A DNA stretch of 64,000 nucleotides from Ophioceras dolichostomum (lineage: Eukaryota; Ascomycota; Sordariomycetes; Magnaporthales; Ophioceraceae): assembly GCA_003049485.1 (NCBI GenBank), contig PYST01000048.1, positions 102,181-166,180 of the forward strand, read 5' to 3'. Below the pieces are notes generated by a model. That model was not told the origin of the DNA. It did no database searches and saw only the letters and a program-made list of their open reading frames with translations. This document shows, in pieces, positions 11,805 through 23,560 of the stretch (its first letter is position 1; each line of letters starts with the position of its first letter). Both the position numbers and the translations under genes were made by a program.

Positions 11805-12847
11805 ATGACCTCCTCGATCACCTCGTGGGCCGGGCGGCTCACCCAGGGCGGCTCACCGAGGCTGCTCTCGTGCTCGCTTTGCCGGCACATCTGGCGACAG
11901 CAGTCCATCCGCCGACCATTACAAACATGCAGGACAACTCGCCGTCTGTCAGCCGGTCCGACTAGGAGTTCGCAAGGTAGTTCCACCCCAAACATGGAGC
12001 AAGTGCGCGCCGTGTACAAGCAGAGGAACCGAACAACAATGTACGTCGCAGCGACTGGGCGACTTCGGGTTGTCCGTCGCCGCTTGGCTATTTCGGCTCC
12101 ACCGGCCACCCGCTGATATTGGACCTGTAGGCTCTACACACTGAGCATAATCCTGGGGACTATCGCTTTCTCATACGGCTCAGTCCCTATGTACAAAATG
12201 GTAAATTCCCAGCTGTCTTAAGCTCGGCTATGGAGGAACAGGGGGCTGACGTTGCCATTCTGGCTTTCAGATATGCCAAACGACGGGCTGGGGCGGCCAA
12301 CCCGTGCGAGCGTCCGGCCACGGTGGCGCCAGTGGAGACGGAAATATCGCGGACAGGCTGCAGCCGGTGACAGACGCCAAAAGGATACGGGTCACGTTCA
12401 ATGCCTCCGTTTCCGCCGTCCTGCCATGGAAGTTCATCCCGCAGCAGCGTGAAGTGAGGGTCCTCCCCGGCGAGACTGCCCTTGCGTTCTACACAGCGGT
12501 CAACAACAGTGATACCGACATCATCGGGGTGGCCACCTATAGCGTGACCCCGGCACAGGTGGCGCCATATTTCAGCAAGATCCAATGCTTCTGCTTTGAG
12601 GAGCAGAGGCTGAACGCCGGCGAAACGGTGGACATGCCCGTCTTTTTCTACCTCGACCCGGACATGTTAAATGACCTCAATATGAAGGGTATCGAGACGG
12701 TAACGCTGTCATACACGTTCTTCAGTAAGTTGAGCCGTTTGTCCCGACTCACGCAGACCAACGGCCAGTTTAGGCTTTGCTGACGATAACTCAGAGGCAA
12801 GATACGACGATAATGGGACTATAAAGGGCTACACACCCGCAAGCTAA
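11805..12847 (+). CDS. COX11: Cytochrome c oxidase assembly protein Cox11 (CtaG family)
   Basis: Mitochondrial inner-membrane copper chaperone that delivers copper to the CuB site of Cox1. Exons 11805-12040, 12131-12200, 12271-12724 and 12795-12847 give 270 residues. The N-terminus is Arg/Ser-rich with almost no acidic residues, as in a presequence. It is followed by VYKQRNRTTM and the membrane segment LYTLSIILGTIAFSYGSVP. The soluble domain carries the copper-binding motif in KIQCFCFEEQRL and the segments VLPWKFIPQQREVRVLPGE and DMPVFFYLDPDM. The last 53-nt exon restores the conserved TFFKARYDDNG end. An ATG 60 nt upstream (11745) is an in-frame alternative start. Confidence 0.94.
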
Positions 12848-13583
12848 ACTTGCTACGCGATAGGGGGCTTCGAGGTCATGCCTCCGACCACCACTTGTAC
12901 CAATCCAAATATAACGTCCTCGGACTCAGCATCTGCATCCCTATCGCGAACTTGTATGGTGCTCTCGGCTTGTAACGATGCTGTTGTTGATTTAAAGAAC
13001 ACCACTCTCCCGTTTTTGGGAGCATTGAGATACACGGCACACCTGGGCTGGAAAATAAGCGAGCTCGGCTGTAAGATGGACCTGTTGTATATTGTAAAAG
13101 TAGAGGTAGATGTCTCCGTTGTGATCAATTTCGACTTGAAGTTGGGATCTTTAAGGTGGCCTTGCGCGGGGCCGAGAGCTTTGACAGGTGATTGAGAGCT
13201 CAAAATTGGTGGGGGGCGAGCTCCGAACAGGGGGCCGTGCAGCTGCCTGCATCACGGCATGACAATCCCAGCAGTTGAGCTGGCAACACCACCCAGCTTC
13301 GATTTTCAGCGGTTGTGGCGTGCATATAAGCTTCCTGGCCATCGTGCGGTAATTAAGATCGCGTGGTCACGACTTACATCGAACGGATACGACAGCCGGC
13401 TTGTGCACTAGGTAATGCGTCGAGGATTTGGTGATTTAAGCTACTTGGAAGAGAAGTTCTCCACTAGATCTACCGGTCTCGGGAACTGCCTGCCACTACG
13501 CTACTGATGATCGGTTCACCCGCAACGACTTGTCCACGCACTTCGACGGCCGCCATCACTGGACATGTCTTGACACCGGTAGC
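12848..13583. other. Intergenic region between COX11 and RAV1
   Basis: A 736-bp stretch. Two open frames of about 110 codons lie on opposite strands over the same bases (12853-13203 minus and 12878-13195 plus). Neither has a recognisable motif, so no gene is called. The RAV1 promoter must lie in the right half. Confidence 0.4.
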
Positions 13584-16500
13584 ATGAAGGCAGTTCTACC
13601 CGGCAGGCCTGAGTCCAAGCCTCAAGCCCTCTCGACAGGCCTCTGGGAGTCTCGGCGCATCATCGTAAGCACCCCTCGCCAGTTCTTACCTTTTCAAGTC
13701 GACCGCGTCGGCGGCGCTCTGCCCAGCTCCGCCCTGCCCTGCCTGACAGCTTCTCTCTTCTAGGCCTACATCACCGGCAATGCGTTCGCCATACTATCCG
13801 ACTACCAAACTCTCCTCCAAACCGTTTACGACGATGACGAGTCGCCACTTCAAGCCATCGCATTCGATGAAGCCACTGGCAAGATAGCGACGGCCACCAA
13901 CAGCTCGGTCCGAATCTACAAACCATTTGGCCAGGAGGACGACGCCCTCAAGGTTCGCTCGAGTTCGCCTACCAATACACATATCCCCATCGTGCTCCCA
14001 AATGAGAGTTTAGAGGAGAGTGTGGAGGACCGCCGGTAGCGTCGCTAACAACCTAGCTACCTATGCCTACAGTGGACCCTCCAGTCCAGCTTCGAGCCGT
14101 TCCCTCGCGACAACGACACACGCACTCCCATTTCGCTTTCATGGGGAGCCTCAGAAGAGCTCTTGGTCGGTCGTTTGTCGCTGCAGGTTTACCAGACGTC
14201 GCTTGCGACAGCGACATGCTCGTGGACGAAGCTGCTGGCCTCCCCTGCGCAGTGTGCGCGCTTCTCGTACGACTCGGCCTACATCGCCTGCTTTGGCAGT
14301 CATGACCGCCTTGTCAAGGTTTTCCGGCGGCTCAGTTTCGGCTCAGATGACGTCCGATTCGACTTCGTGTATCTTCAACACCCCGCACCGGTCACCAGAA
14401 TCCAATGGCGGAGACCGCATCACGTCGACCAGACTATCGAGAATGTGCTGTACACGTTCTGCGCCGACAAAGTTCTGCGCATCTGGACCAGGTCTGAGTC
14501 CCACGGCAGCCAGCACCTGCAGCTTTGGGGCAAGGTTGACCTGGTCAGCTCCATCCAGGGGGCGCCAGTCGCCGACGCTGGGTTTGCTACGAGATGGGCG
14601 TTCATCGTCCACGGGCGCGATTTCTCAGCCGCCACTGAGACTGCGCTGCAAGAAGGGACGGCCGGTGGGCGCGATGCCGATGTCGGGTTGCAGCATGTCA
14701 TAGCCGTTGCGAACAGGAACCCAGAGATGTGCGTGGTCCTTGATACTTCGGGGAGGATGTCCGCCTGGGCCCTCGAGAACATAGGGGGCAGGCCGTCCTC
14801 GTCGCAGCACCAGCAGAAACATAAGACGCAGCAGCAGCGAGAGAAGACCACTCGCGTCTTCAATGCCGCCCATGTCGTATCTGCCGAGTTTGATTTCGCT
14901 GGCAGTCTGGCACTCGGCAGAGCCGACCACATCGAAGCACATAGCTACTGCAACAAATCCGGGGGTCACCTGCACATCCTCCTCCACGACTTCCGGGGGA
15001 GGGTAAACGTGTACGAAGCTAACGTTGCGGCCATGCTTGACCCGTCGTCGTCGGCGCCGCGATTGTACCTCAAGGGCACATGGGCCGGCCACTCGGCCCC
15101 GATCCAGAAAATCGTCCGTAACTTCAGTGGACGAGCGGTCTTCTCAAGGACTAAGGACGGCGAGGGCGTCGTCTGGCGGCACACACAGGATGACGGGCGA
15201 GACTCCACAGCTCTGTCGCAGCAGGCCATGATTCCACAGCAGGGCCATATTCATCGAATATGCTTGCTTCGCAAGGGGCGCTTTGTTGTGTTTTTGCATC
15301 ACGAAAAAATCTCTCTCTGGGACTGCCGTCCGCCACATCCACGCCTGCTGGCAGAGTGTCCATATGCCGTGGGTGGCAAGCCTCTTTGCCTACTCATCCT
15401 CCCGCGCCAACGCGCCGAGGAGTATACCAGAGCCCATATTGCAACTGTCACGTCCGAGAAGAAGGGCATCGTCTGGGAACTGAAGCTCCCGCACTACTCG
15501 CACTACGCTCCGAGCGCGCCGGGCTCGCCAGGCTTGGCGAAGAAGTCGCTCCCGCTGTCCGTTAATGTTAACGTGAACTTGAACGTGAACGGAAACGGTA
15601 ACGGGAACGATTGCGCATCTATCCGGGAGTTCTGCCGCTTCGAGCTGAACGGGGCGGGCGACTTGGCCTACGTCCTCCCGGTCGACCCCGCCGGCTCGTC
15701 TCCCATCATTTCCGGATTCCTGGATGTCTTCGCGCGGGACGTCGCCGTCTCATACACTCACCAGGGTCGCGTCGAGTTCTGGACCGCGAGGGTCGACCAG
15801 GCGCGGAGCCGGGTGGAATGGCTGTCCACCTCGTCCACGGAAACCGGCGTGGCGGAGCCCTCACTGGTCAGCGGAAGCACAATGAAGAAGGCGGTGCTGG
15901 TCAATTCGACCCGGTCGGCAGTCACCATCTGGGACGTTAGGGGGGCACGGCTGGAGTATGCCCAGGACGTCGAGGGCCAGAACAGTATCAGAGACCTCGA
16001 CTGGACCTCGACCCCTGACTCGCAGTCGATCTTGGCCGTCGGCTTCCCTTACCGGGTCTTGTTCGTGTCACAGATGCGGTTCGACTATCTCAATAAAGGG
16101 CCGGCGTGGGCGCCGATCCGCGAGATCAGCATCCGCGACGTGACACCGCACCCGATCGGTGACTCTACATGGCTCGGCGACGGCCACCTAGTGATTGGTG
16201 CCGGGAACCAGCTGTTCGTCCATGACCGCCAAGTCGACGTGTCTAGCCCACTCGTCTCGTCTCTACGGCTCCCGCACAGCAAGGACGGCACGTGGGATCT
16301 CTTTGATGTTGTCCAGCGGCTGAACGGGCCCCTTCCGGTGTTCCATCCTCAATTCCTCAGCCAGTGCATGCTCGCTGGCAAGAGCGTCCTTGTTCACCGT
16401 ATACTGATGTCGCTCCACAAGACGTTGAAGTTCTGGGTCCCGGGTGAAACGATTGATGACTACCTCGGGATGGACATGGAGGAGTTCTACATGCCCGAGG

Positions 16501-18525
16501 CGGTGAGAGCACCCCGCATCCATATTTCCCCTTGTCCACCTTAGCTCCCCTGCCAGTAACGTCATTAACTCAAACGAAACCCCTTGGCCACCGGTCTTCG
16601 ACATCGCTAACCTTTTTCCCACGTCTCGTCTCTCAGCAACTGGGAATCAAGCCAGGGTCGACAGAGCCCGAATCCGGCGGTTTCTTTGGTCGCAGTGTCT
16701 CCTCTTTCGACGGCAGCGAAGAAACCTTCGATGAGACGATCTCGCGCCTGATCAACGAGAAGCTCACCAAAGTTGCGCTGCCACAGCTCTCTGGCCACGA
16801 GCAGATCCAGCTCGTTGACATCGTCGAGTGCGCTGGTCTTGTGGAGACGCAGCGGCGGTCGATGGACGAGAATGGCGCGAGGTTCATGCTCTTCTTCCGA
16901 CAGCACGCTTTACGCAAAGGCAGGACAAATGAGATCCACATGTCCTGGAGAGAAATCAATTGGGCCTATCACTCCACGAGCCAGGATATCCTGGTCGACT
17001 TCGTGTCCCGACAGAGCCATGGGTCTCTGCTGTGGGAAGGCGCCCGGGAGAGCGGCATGTTTATGTGGCTGACGGACAACACCGCTCTAGTAGGAAGCAC
17101 TTTTTCTGTCTCCCCTACTTTCCTTCCTTCATTTTCTGTTCAGTAGTCATGCATGCGTGTGTTGATGCAAGGGGTGTCTGGATTCTCGTTGCTAACTGTC
17201 TCCGCTTCGCCCAAACATCAGAAGAAGCAGTTCGAGATCATCGCTCGGAACGAGTACACGAAGAGCGAGATCAAGAACCCAGTCGACTGCAGCCTGTTCT
17301 ACCTAGCGCTCAAGAAGAAGACAGTGCTGCAGGGGCTTTGGCGCATGGCAAGTGGCAATCGTGAGCAGGCAGCGACACAGAGACTGCTTGCGAATAACTT
17401 TGAGGACCCTAAATGGCGGACGGCCGCGATGAAGAACGCCTACGCCCTGATGAGCAAGCGAAGATTCGGTAAGGACCATAAGCCGCCTGCCATCCCCCTC
17501 ACTCCGTCTATGTTGTCACACACCCTCGCTAATATGGATATGACGTACGCCGCTGTGCCGGCTGGCGTGACCCTTCCGTGTTTGTAGCCTATGCCGCCGC
17601 GTTCTTCCTGTTGGCCGATCACCTCCAGGACGCAGTGAACGTGTGTTTGAACCAGCTCAAGGACCTGCAGCTCGCCATCGCGATCACGCGTGTTTACGAG
17701 GGTGAAAATGGACCGGTCTTGCGCAGGTTGCTTGAAGAAGAGGTGCTCGCCATCGCAGCTCAGGAGGGGAACCGATGGTTGGCGTCATGGGCATTCTGGA
17801 TGCTGCGTCGGAGGGATATGGCCGTACGGGCATTGATTGTGAGTTGTCCCTCCCTCCACATAGATGACGGTATATCCTGTCGGTCCCCAGGACAGAGAGC
17901 GCATGTGGGTGTGGGTGAAGGAGTGCTGACAGATAGCCATACCCCTTAGACTCCCGTCTTTGCTCTGCTGGAAACACCGTATTCTCCGGACATCAAGTCG
18001 AGGCTGTTCCTTACAGACGATCCGGCTTTAGTGATTTTGTACGCCCAACTTCGGCAGAAGACCCTGCAGACATTGCGGGGTGCTTCAAAGGTTACGCCCA
18101 AGGTAGAGTGGGAGTTCGTCCTGCACAACGCGAGGCTGTACGACCGCATGGGCTGCGACCTTCTGGGGCTAGATTTGGGTGGGTTATTCTTCTTTCCCCC
18201 TTCGTCGCTGACGGCGGCCCACACCGCCGGTAGACCATCAAGACATGAGGATATCTTTGGATCCAGATTTCTAACATGCATTCGTGTGCTAGTGCGAAAT
18301 TGGGAGTTCCTCCTCCCGGCGCCTCAGGCAAAGCCCGGTCTCGGTGGCGACATTGATCCCCTGAAGTTGCTACGCCGCAGGAGCTCTCTCGTTGTGGCGG
18401 ACATGCCCATGTCGCCCGTTTCCGCTATGAGGGCGGCAGCAGCGGCTGGCGGGCATTCCGGCCCACCGCCGAGCGTTTTCGAAGAACCAGACGCCAGTTC
18501 CTTGCTGGACAGCTTTGGTTTCTGA
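13584..18525 (+). CDS. RAV1: Rav1, WD40 subunit of the RAVE V-ATPase assembly complex
   Basis: Rav1 scaffolds the RAVE complex, which reassembles the V1 and Vo sectors of the vacuolar/endosomal proton pump. Eight exons (13584-13664, 13764-13952, 14073-16502, 16637-17089, 17222-17468, 17588-17838, 17950-18178, 18293-18525) give 1370 residues; yeast Rav1 has 1357. The start MKAVLPGRPESKPQAL was chosen over an in-frame ATG at 13530. WD40-type repeats fill the first ~800 residues (AIAFDEATGKIATATNSSV, ARFSYDSAYIACFGSHDRLV). The conserved Rav1 C-terminal region spans EQIQLVDIVECAGL, VDCSLFYLALKKKTVLQGLW and YAAAFFLLADHLQDAVNVC. Residues coded by 15561-15611 form an unusual Asn-alternating tract (VNVNVNLNVNGNGNGN). 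Introns are 99-134 bp. Confidence 0.95.
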
Positions 18526-19336
18526 AGTCCTCGGTGTGCATGGGTCCGTCTGCCATCTAAGCTACTAGTAGTAGTAGCTACCTACCTAGGTACTTCTGTA
18601 GGCTGTGTGGACTAAACCGAACAGGTAAGGTACCTTGAGGTACTATTGGGACGTTGTAGGTCAGTCGTCGCACGCGCAAGTTCTGCTTGCGGGTTGTATG
18701 AATGTTTGAATCATTCGGTTTAATGCATGTAGTGAGACACCTTGAGTATGTAGTAATAATCCCTCTGCACAGCAAATCCTCGTCTCTTGTGTTGGCGTCG
18801 TTTTTGAACTCCACGCCGGATGTCCATGCCAGGGATAGAAAGGTAAGGTACCTACCTGGTAGGTAGACAGCCACACATCCACCCTGAGAGGCCGTCCGAT
18901 GATAGGCTCAATTGTTGGCCTACTACCTTACTGTGTAGGCGGCACATTCCCGTCTACCATGAGATGAATACCGGACAACCCGGGGGTTATTGAGACTTTT
19001 TAGCGCTGGCTTATCGCCATTTACGGAGGTACCATCCAGGTAAAATAGGTGGTAGGTACCTACCTACCGGTAAGGTGCGATGTGATCCCTGCAACACTGA
19101 ATCCTCCATTCGAATATTACAAATTCAACCCAAGTCAGGTGCCCACAGGTACCTAGGTAACCGAACTCCCTGACAAGCATCTATTCATCATCACGACTTG
19201 CGCCGTCATCCAAATCCTCTCTAGTGCTTGCTCCATGGTTTCATAATCTCAGGTACATACCTACCTATCCGTACCTACTATTCAGTCTCGTTCATTTATT
19301 GTTTACCTCCTAACGGAATACTGATAGGTGCCATAA
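18526..19336. repeat. Intergenic region dense in TACCTACC/AGGTACC motifs
   Basis: This 811-bp stretch between RAV1 and the OPT transporter holds at least six clusters of the motif family: 18579-18594, 18623-18644, 18840-18868, 19027-19077, 19147-19161 and 19251-19280. The units combine GGTA, TACC and CCTAGG words, are partly palindromic and occur in both orientations. No reading frame is convincing. Promoter elements of the transporter must also lie here. Confidence 0.7.
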
Positions 19337-22300
19337 ATGAAAATGGCCCCTGACAGAGGATTGTTGCCTAAGCTGGCTCTGCAACGACCCGGCTCCTCAT
19401 CCTCATCCTCGTCCTCGTCGTCTTCGACATTCTCGCCACCGGTCCCTGCCATGCAGCCGGCCGCGGACAGACGCGGCTCACGTCGTTACGCGGGACCGGC
19501 GGCTACCAGCACCACTGCCGAAGGCCGCAGCTTCACGTTTCGCGGGGTGGCGGTTGGGTTGCTCATCGGCGTGGTCCTCTGCTTCTCCAACATGTACTTC
19601 GGCCTGCAGACCGGGTGGATCTCGACCATGACGATGCCGGCCAGTCTGCTGGGCTACGGTTTCTTCAAGACGCTGTCGCGGCACCTGAAGTATCCCTTCT
19701 CGCCGGTCGAGAACGTCCTTGTGCAAACCGTGGCTGCCTCTGTCGGCATCGTGCCACTTGGCGCCGGGTTTGTCGGTGTTGTATGCCTTTTTTTCTGTCT
19801 TGTTTCTTTCTTCTTGTTTCGGGCTAGGGGTGCAGGTGCATCTGGCACTGCAGGGCAGTCTCATATCCATAGTCCGGCTGGCTGATCCGTTCGCTGATTC
19901 GCGATGTGCCACGAGGTGCCACCGCACGATAGATCCCTGCTCTGAATTACCTTATGCTTCCAGAAGAGAAAGGTCCTTTTCGGTATGTCCCTATGCTTTC
20001 GCACTCCAAACCTGCCTAACGAATGCCTTGCTCTCGCGAGCTTCGAAAAAGAGGGTGGAAGGGGACGGTCTCTCAACCGTCAGCCGGTGGTGATGAGGCG
20101 CGTTCCTGAAGCATCAGTTTTTTTTTTTCTTCTTTTTTTTCTAACACTTCGTGTTCTTGTGAGCAGAATGAGTATTTTGGAGTCGATCATCTGGTCGCTG
20201 GGCCTCTGCTACTTTGGGTGCCTCTTTGCTATGCTTCTGTATGTTCCCCGCTCCACATATATCCTCGCGTGCTGGTCTCATCCTGCCCTATCCACTCATC
20301 GTTGTACTTGTTGTACCTCTTGTACTTGTTGTGCATGGAATGCTCATGTGGACATTGGCGTTGCCATCTCTCCCTCCTCCGTCTGCTAGTCGACGCCAGG
20401 TCATTATCAGGGAACAGCTGAGGTTCCCCAGCGGCTTCAGCACCGCCGTCCTCATCGGTGTCCTTCATGGGAAAACTACTAAGCGGGACGCCGGCAGCCG
20501 ACGAGATTCGGTTTCGGGCGGCTTTGCGAGTCTTTCTGGCCAGACGGAATCCACCCATCGCAACAGGTCTGGTCCTAGACCTGAAGCTGGAACTGAGGCT
20601 GATGTGCGGATTGGTGAAGAATATGCCAGAGTTGGGGCCGAGGCGGCTGGCGAGGAGGACGAGGCGGACGAGAGGGACGAGGAGTGGTCCGCGACTCCCC
20701 CGGCGGATCAGGAGTGGAAGTCAAATGTGCGGCTCCTCCTCATCTGCTTCTGTGTGTCTGGGGTTTTCACCTTGTTGACCTACTTTATCCCAATCTTGCG
20801 GTCGCTTCCGGTGTTCGGGAGCGCAGCGGCGGGATGGCTTTGGACGCTGAATCCGAGCCTGGCGTACGTGGGCCAAGGCATCATCATGGGTCCGGCTACT
20901 ACCATCCACATACTTTTAGGCGCCGTTGTCGGCTGGGCCATCCTCTCTCCGCTGGCCAAGCACGAGGGCTGGGCACCCGGCCCCATTGACGACTGGGAGA
21001 CCGGCAGCAAGGGCTGGATCGTGTGGACATCGCTGTCCATCATGCTGGCAGATGCCGTCGTGAGCCTGGGGTATGTCGCGTTTGGCACATTGGCACCCTA
21101 TATGCAGCCTCGCCTACCCAAGGGGCCGACCATGGCGTCAGTCACTGAGATGTGGCGGTCGCGGTTCGGGTGGCAGCGGCAGCGGCGCGCTGAATACTCG
21201 TACACGCCTGTGAACTCGGGTGAGCCGAGGTCAGGGTCCGAACCAGAACCGGGTCAACGCCCAGCTCCCACGCAGCAGGATTTGTACCAGGGCCGGGACC
21301 AGGACCGGGATCGCGACATCGGTTCTCAAGTTGTCCCAAGAAGCTCGGTGCTCGAAGAAGACATGGTCTACGAAGTCAAGGCCGAGGTTGAGGACGCTCC
21401 CCCCGACCAGGTGATATCGGCAGCTGTGGTCTGGGCGGGATTTCCGCTGTCGATGCTGTTCTGCGTCGCCAGCATCCGGGTAGTCTTCGGCAGCCAGATA
21501 CCGCTGTACGCAATTGTGGCGGCCGTCCTCGTCGCCATTCCGCTCTCGGTGATCGCGGTCAGGGCGATGGGCGTCACCGACCTGAACCCGGTGTCCGGCA
21601 TCTCAAAGCTGGCGCAGCTCTTCTTCGCAATCTTGGTGCCTCGATCGAACAAGGCGGGCGTTCTCATCAACCTAGTCGCCGGAGCAGTGGTGCGGTTCTC
21701 TCCTCGACCTCCTTCCTACCCCTTAGCCCCTAGAGCACTTACCTATGCACCATGCCTTTATCGTCACCAGCAGCTCGAACTTGGTGGTCGGTTACTAATC
21801 TGCTCGTTACCCTTTCGGGTCGGCCATGGCCCTCTACAAATAGTCTGAATCGGTACGTCATTGACCTTATCTGCGCGCCAGGGAAGCTTGGGCATTCCCG
21901 TGGATATGGAAAGGGGCCAGAGAGGGCACCGTGTACGAGAAGACACGACTGACACGCAGCCACGGCGCCGGTCGAACAAACAGGGTGCCCTGCAAGCCGG
22001 TGATCTCATGCAGGACTTAAAGACGGGCCATCTCATTGGGGCGGCACCCAAAGCGCAGTTCTGGGGCCAAGTGAGTTGATACCTTCCCGCCTAGGACGAC
22101 GGTGGAGTGCTATGTTGTTCATTCCTCGCACTGCGCTGCCCATCCTCTCCCCGTGGAAGCAGTCTGGGCAAGGAGAAAATTCAAAGCCTCCGGAGCTGCG
22201 GGATCGGCGGGCTGACGCCCTGGCGGTTTGGCTGCTAATGCGCGTCTCCTCCCTTTCTGCCTGTCCAGGTCATCGGCGCGACGGTTGGCGCAGTCGTCAG

Positions 22301-23167
22301 CGCTTTGGTGTACAAATTATATACTACGTACGCCCCCTCCATCTTCTATTACCCCCTTCTTTCTGTTGCCTCTCCTTGCCTTGGCCTGGGTTTTCTGCTA
22401 ATGTGCCGCGCCCACGTAACTGTTCCCCTTGTCTCTTCGACGATGCAACCAGTGTTTATGAGACGATCCCGAACGATCTCTTCCAGGCACCGACAGCGCT
22501 AGTATGGATATTCACTGCTCGGCTAGTGACATCGGGTAAAGGCCTACCGCCCATGGCCATGGAATGGGCGACGGGTGCTGCAGCTCTGTTTGCTGTTCTG
22601 ACGGCCCTGAAGATGCATTCGCCGGGGGCACGGTGGCAGTCCTGGGTTCCTGGTGGGCTGGCAGTGGCCGTTGGTGAGTTCAGCCTCGCCCTCATTCTTC
22701 TATCTTTCACCAGCCACTCAAAAGATACCTGGTCGACCTCCAAACCTACCAACCTATCAAACTTTCCACCTCTATACCGACTTGCGGCTGCTTCTCGTAG
22801 CAGCTTAACTTAACAGTCGAACTTTGTTGATGTACCTTTTCCAGGCATGTACAACGTTCCCTCCTTCACACTCGCTCGCACCGCCGGTGGCTTATTGAGT
22901 TGGTACTGGCGGTCTCATCGGCGCCGAGATGAGACTCCTCTGATCATCCTCGCGTCTGTAGGTTCACGTCACTCTCTTCTCTCCCTCCCCTCCCCCCTGG
23001 TGATTCATTCGAAAGGCTCCCGAGGCTTCCGGCGTCCCTTCGCTCCGACTAACTCTAAACCCCTCTTCTCTTCGTTTGCCCTCGCATGAAAGGGGTTTAT
23101 TCTAGGAGAAGGCTTTCTGAGCATCGTCAACCTTCTGATGGAAAGTTTTGGCGTCCCTCACCTGTGA
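19337..23167 (+). CDS. OPT-family (YSL-like) oligopeptide/metal-chelate transporter
   Basis: Polytopic membrane transporter of the OPT superfamily, which carries oligopeptides or metal-chelator complexes. Exons 19337-19777, 19933-19982, 20167-20238, 20390-21689, 21844-21852, 21984-22070, 22269-22327, 22453-22673, 22845-22957 and 23093-23167 give 808 residues. Family signatures in order are SNMYFGLQTGWISTMTMPAS, the IPALNYLMLPEEKGPF segment on the 50-nt second exon, RRQVIIREQLRFPSGFSTAV, VGQGIIMGPATTIHILLGA, MGVTDLNPVSGISKLAQLFF, QAGDLMQDLKTGHLIGA and VYETIPNDLFQAPTA. A long hydrophilic acidic loop (about 190-270) and a variable loop (about 440-520) interrupt the membrane part. Ten exons make it the most intron-rich gene here. 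ATGs at 19337 and 19343 are both possible starts. Confidence 0.9.
21844..21852 (+). other. 9-nt microexon of the OPT transporter
   Basis: The three codons tct gaa tcg sit between a TAG acceptor and a GTACGT donor. Joined in phase 0 to 21689 and 21984 they yield AGAVSESGALQAGDLMQDL, which fills the family's usual spacing. Skipping it also keeps the frame but shortens the loop by three residues. Confidence 0.72.
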
Positions 23168-23560
23168 TGACGCAGGCCAGTCGAGTCATCTCGGGGCGGG
23201 TAGTCAGTGGCGGCGGCAAATGTTGTCGATGATCTTTTCTCCTACCTATCCCACCTCCTCTCCCGTTTTTCGTCTTCTCCTTTTTGCGCTTCCCATTTAA
23301 GCTTTCTACAAGGTTCCTACATCAACGCCACAGCTGCTCTTATTATCTGGGATCGACCTGATGGTTCGAAAGAACTAAATAGACCATGTAAAGGACTTAA
23401 ATCTTCGGAGCCTTTTTGCATGCTTCGAATGAAGCCGTCTATCTCTGTAACCTACCTGCCTACATATACATTTCTCCAAATCCCTCGCGACTCCTGCCCC
23501 ATTCTTCGATGTCTGCTTTCACCTCTGTTCCACAACTGTCTCTACGCCTACAACGACCCG
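23168..23560. other. Intergenic region between the OPT transporter and the cysteine-rich secreted protein
   Basis: A 393-bp stretch, pyrimidine-rich in its middle. The reading frame of the next gene is open back to 23207, but it lacks a convincing ATG before 23561 and the upstream residues look non-coding. It probably holds the promoter and leader of the secreted-protein gene. Confidence 0.45.

Noticed and set aside
12853..13203. Possible small gene between COX11 and RAV1
   Set aside because: Open frames of similar length exist on both strands over the same bases and neither has a recognisable motif.
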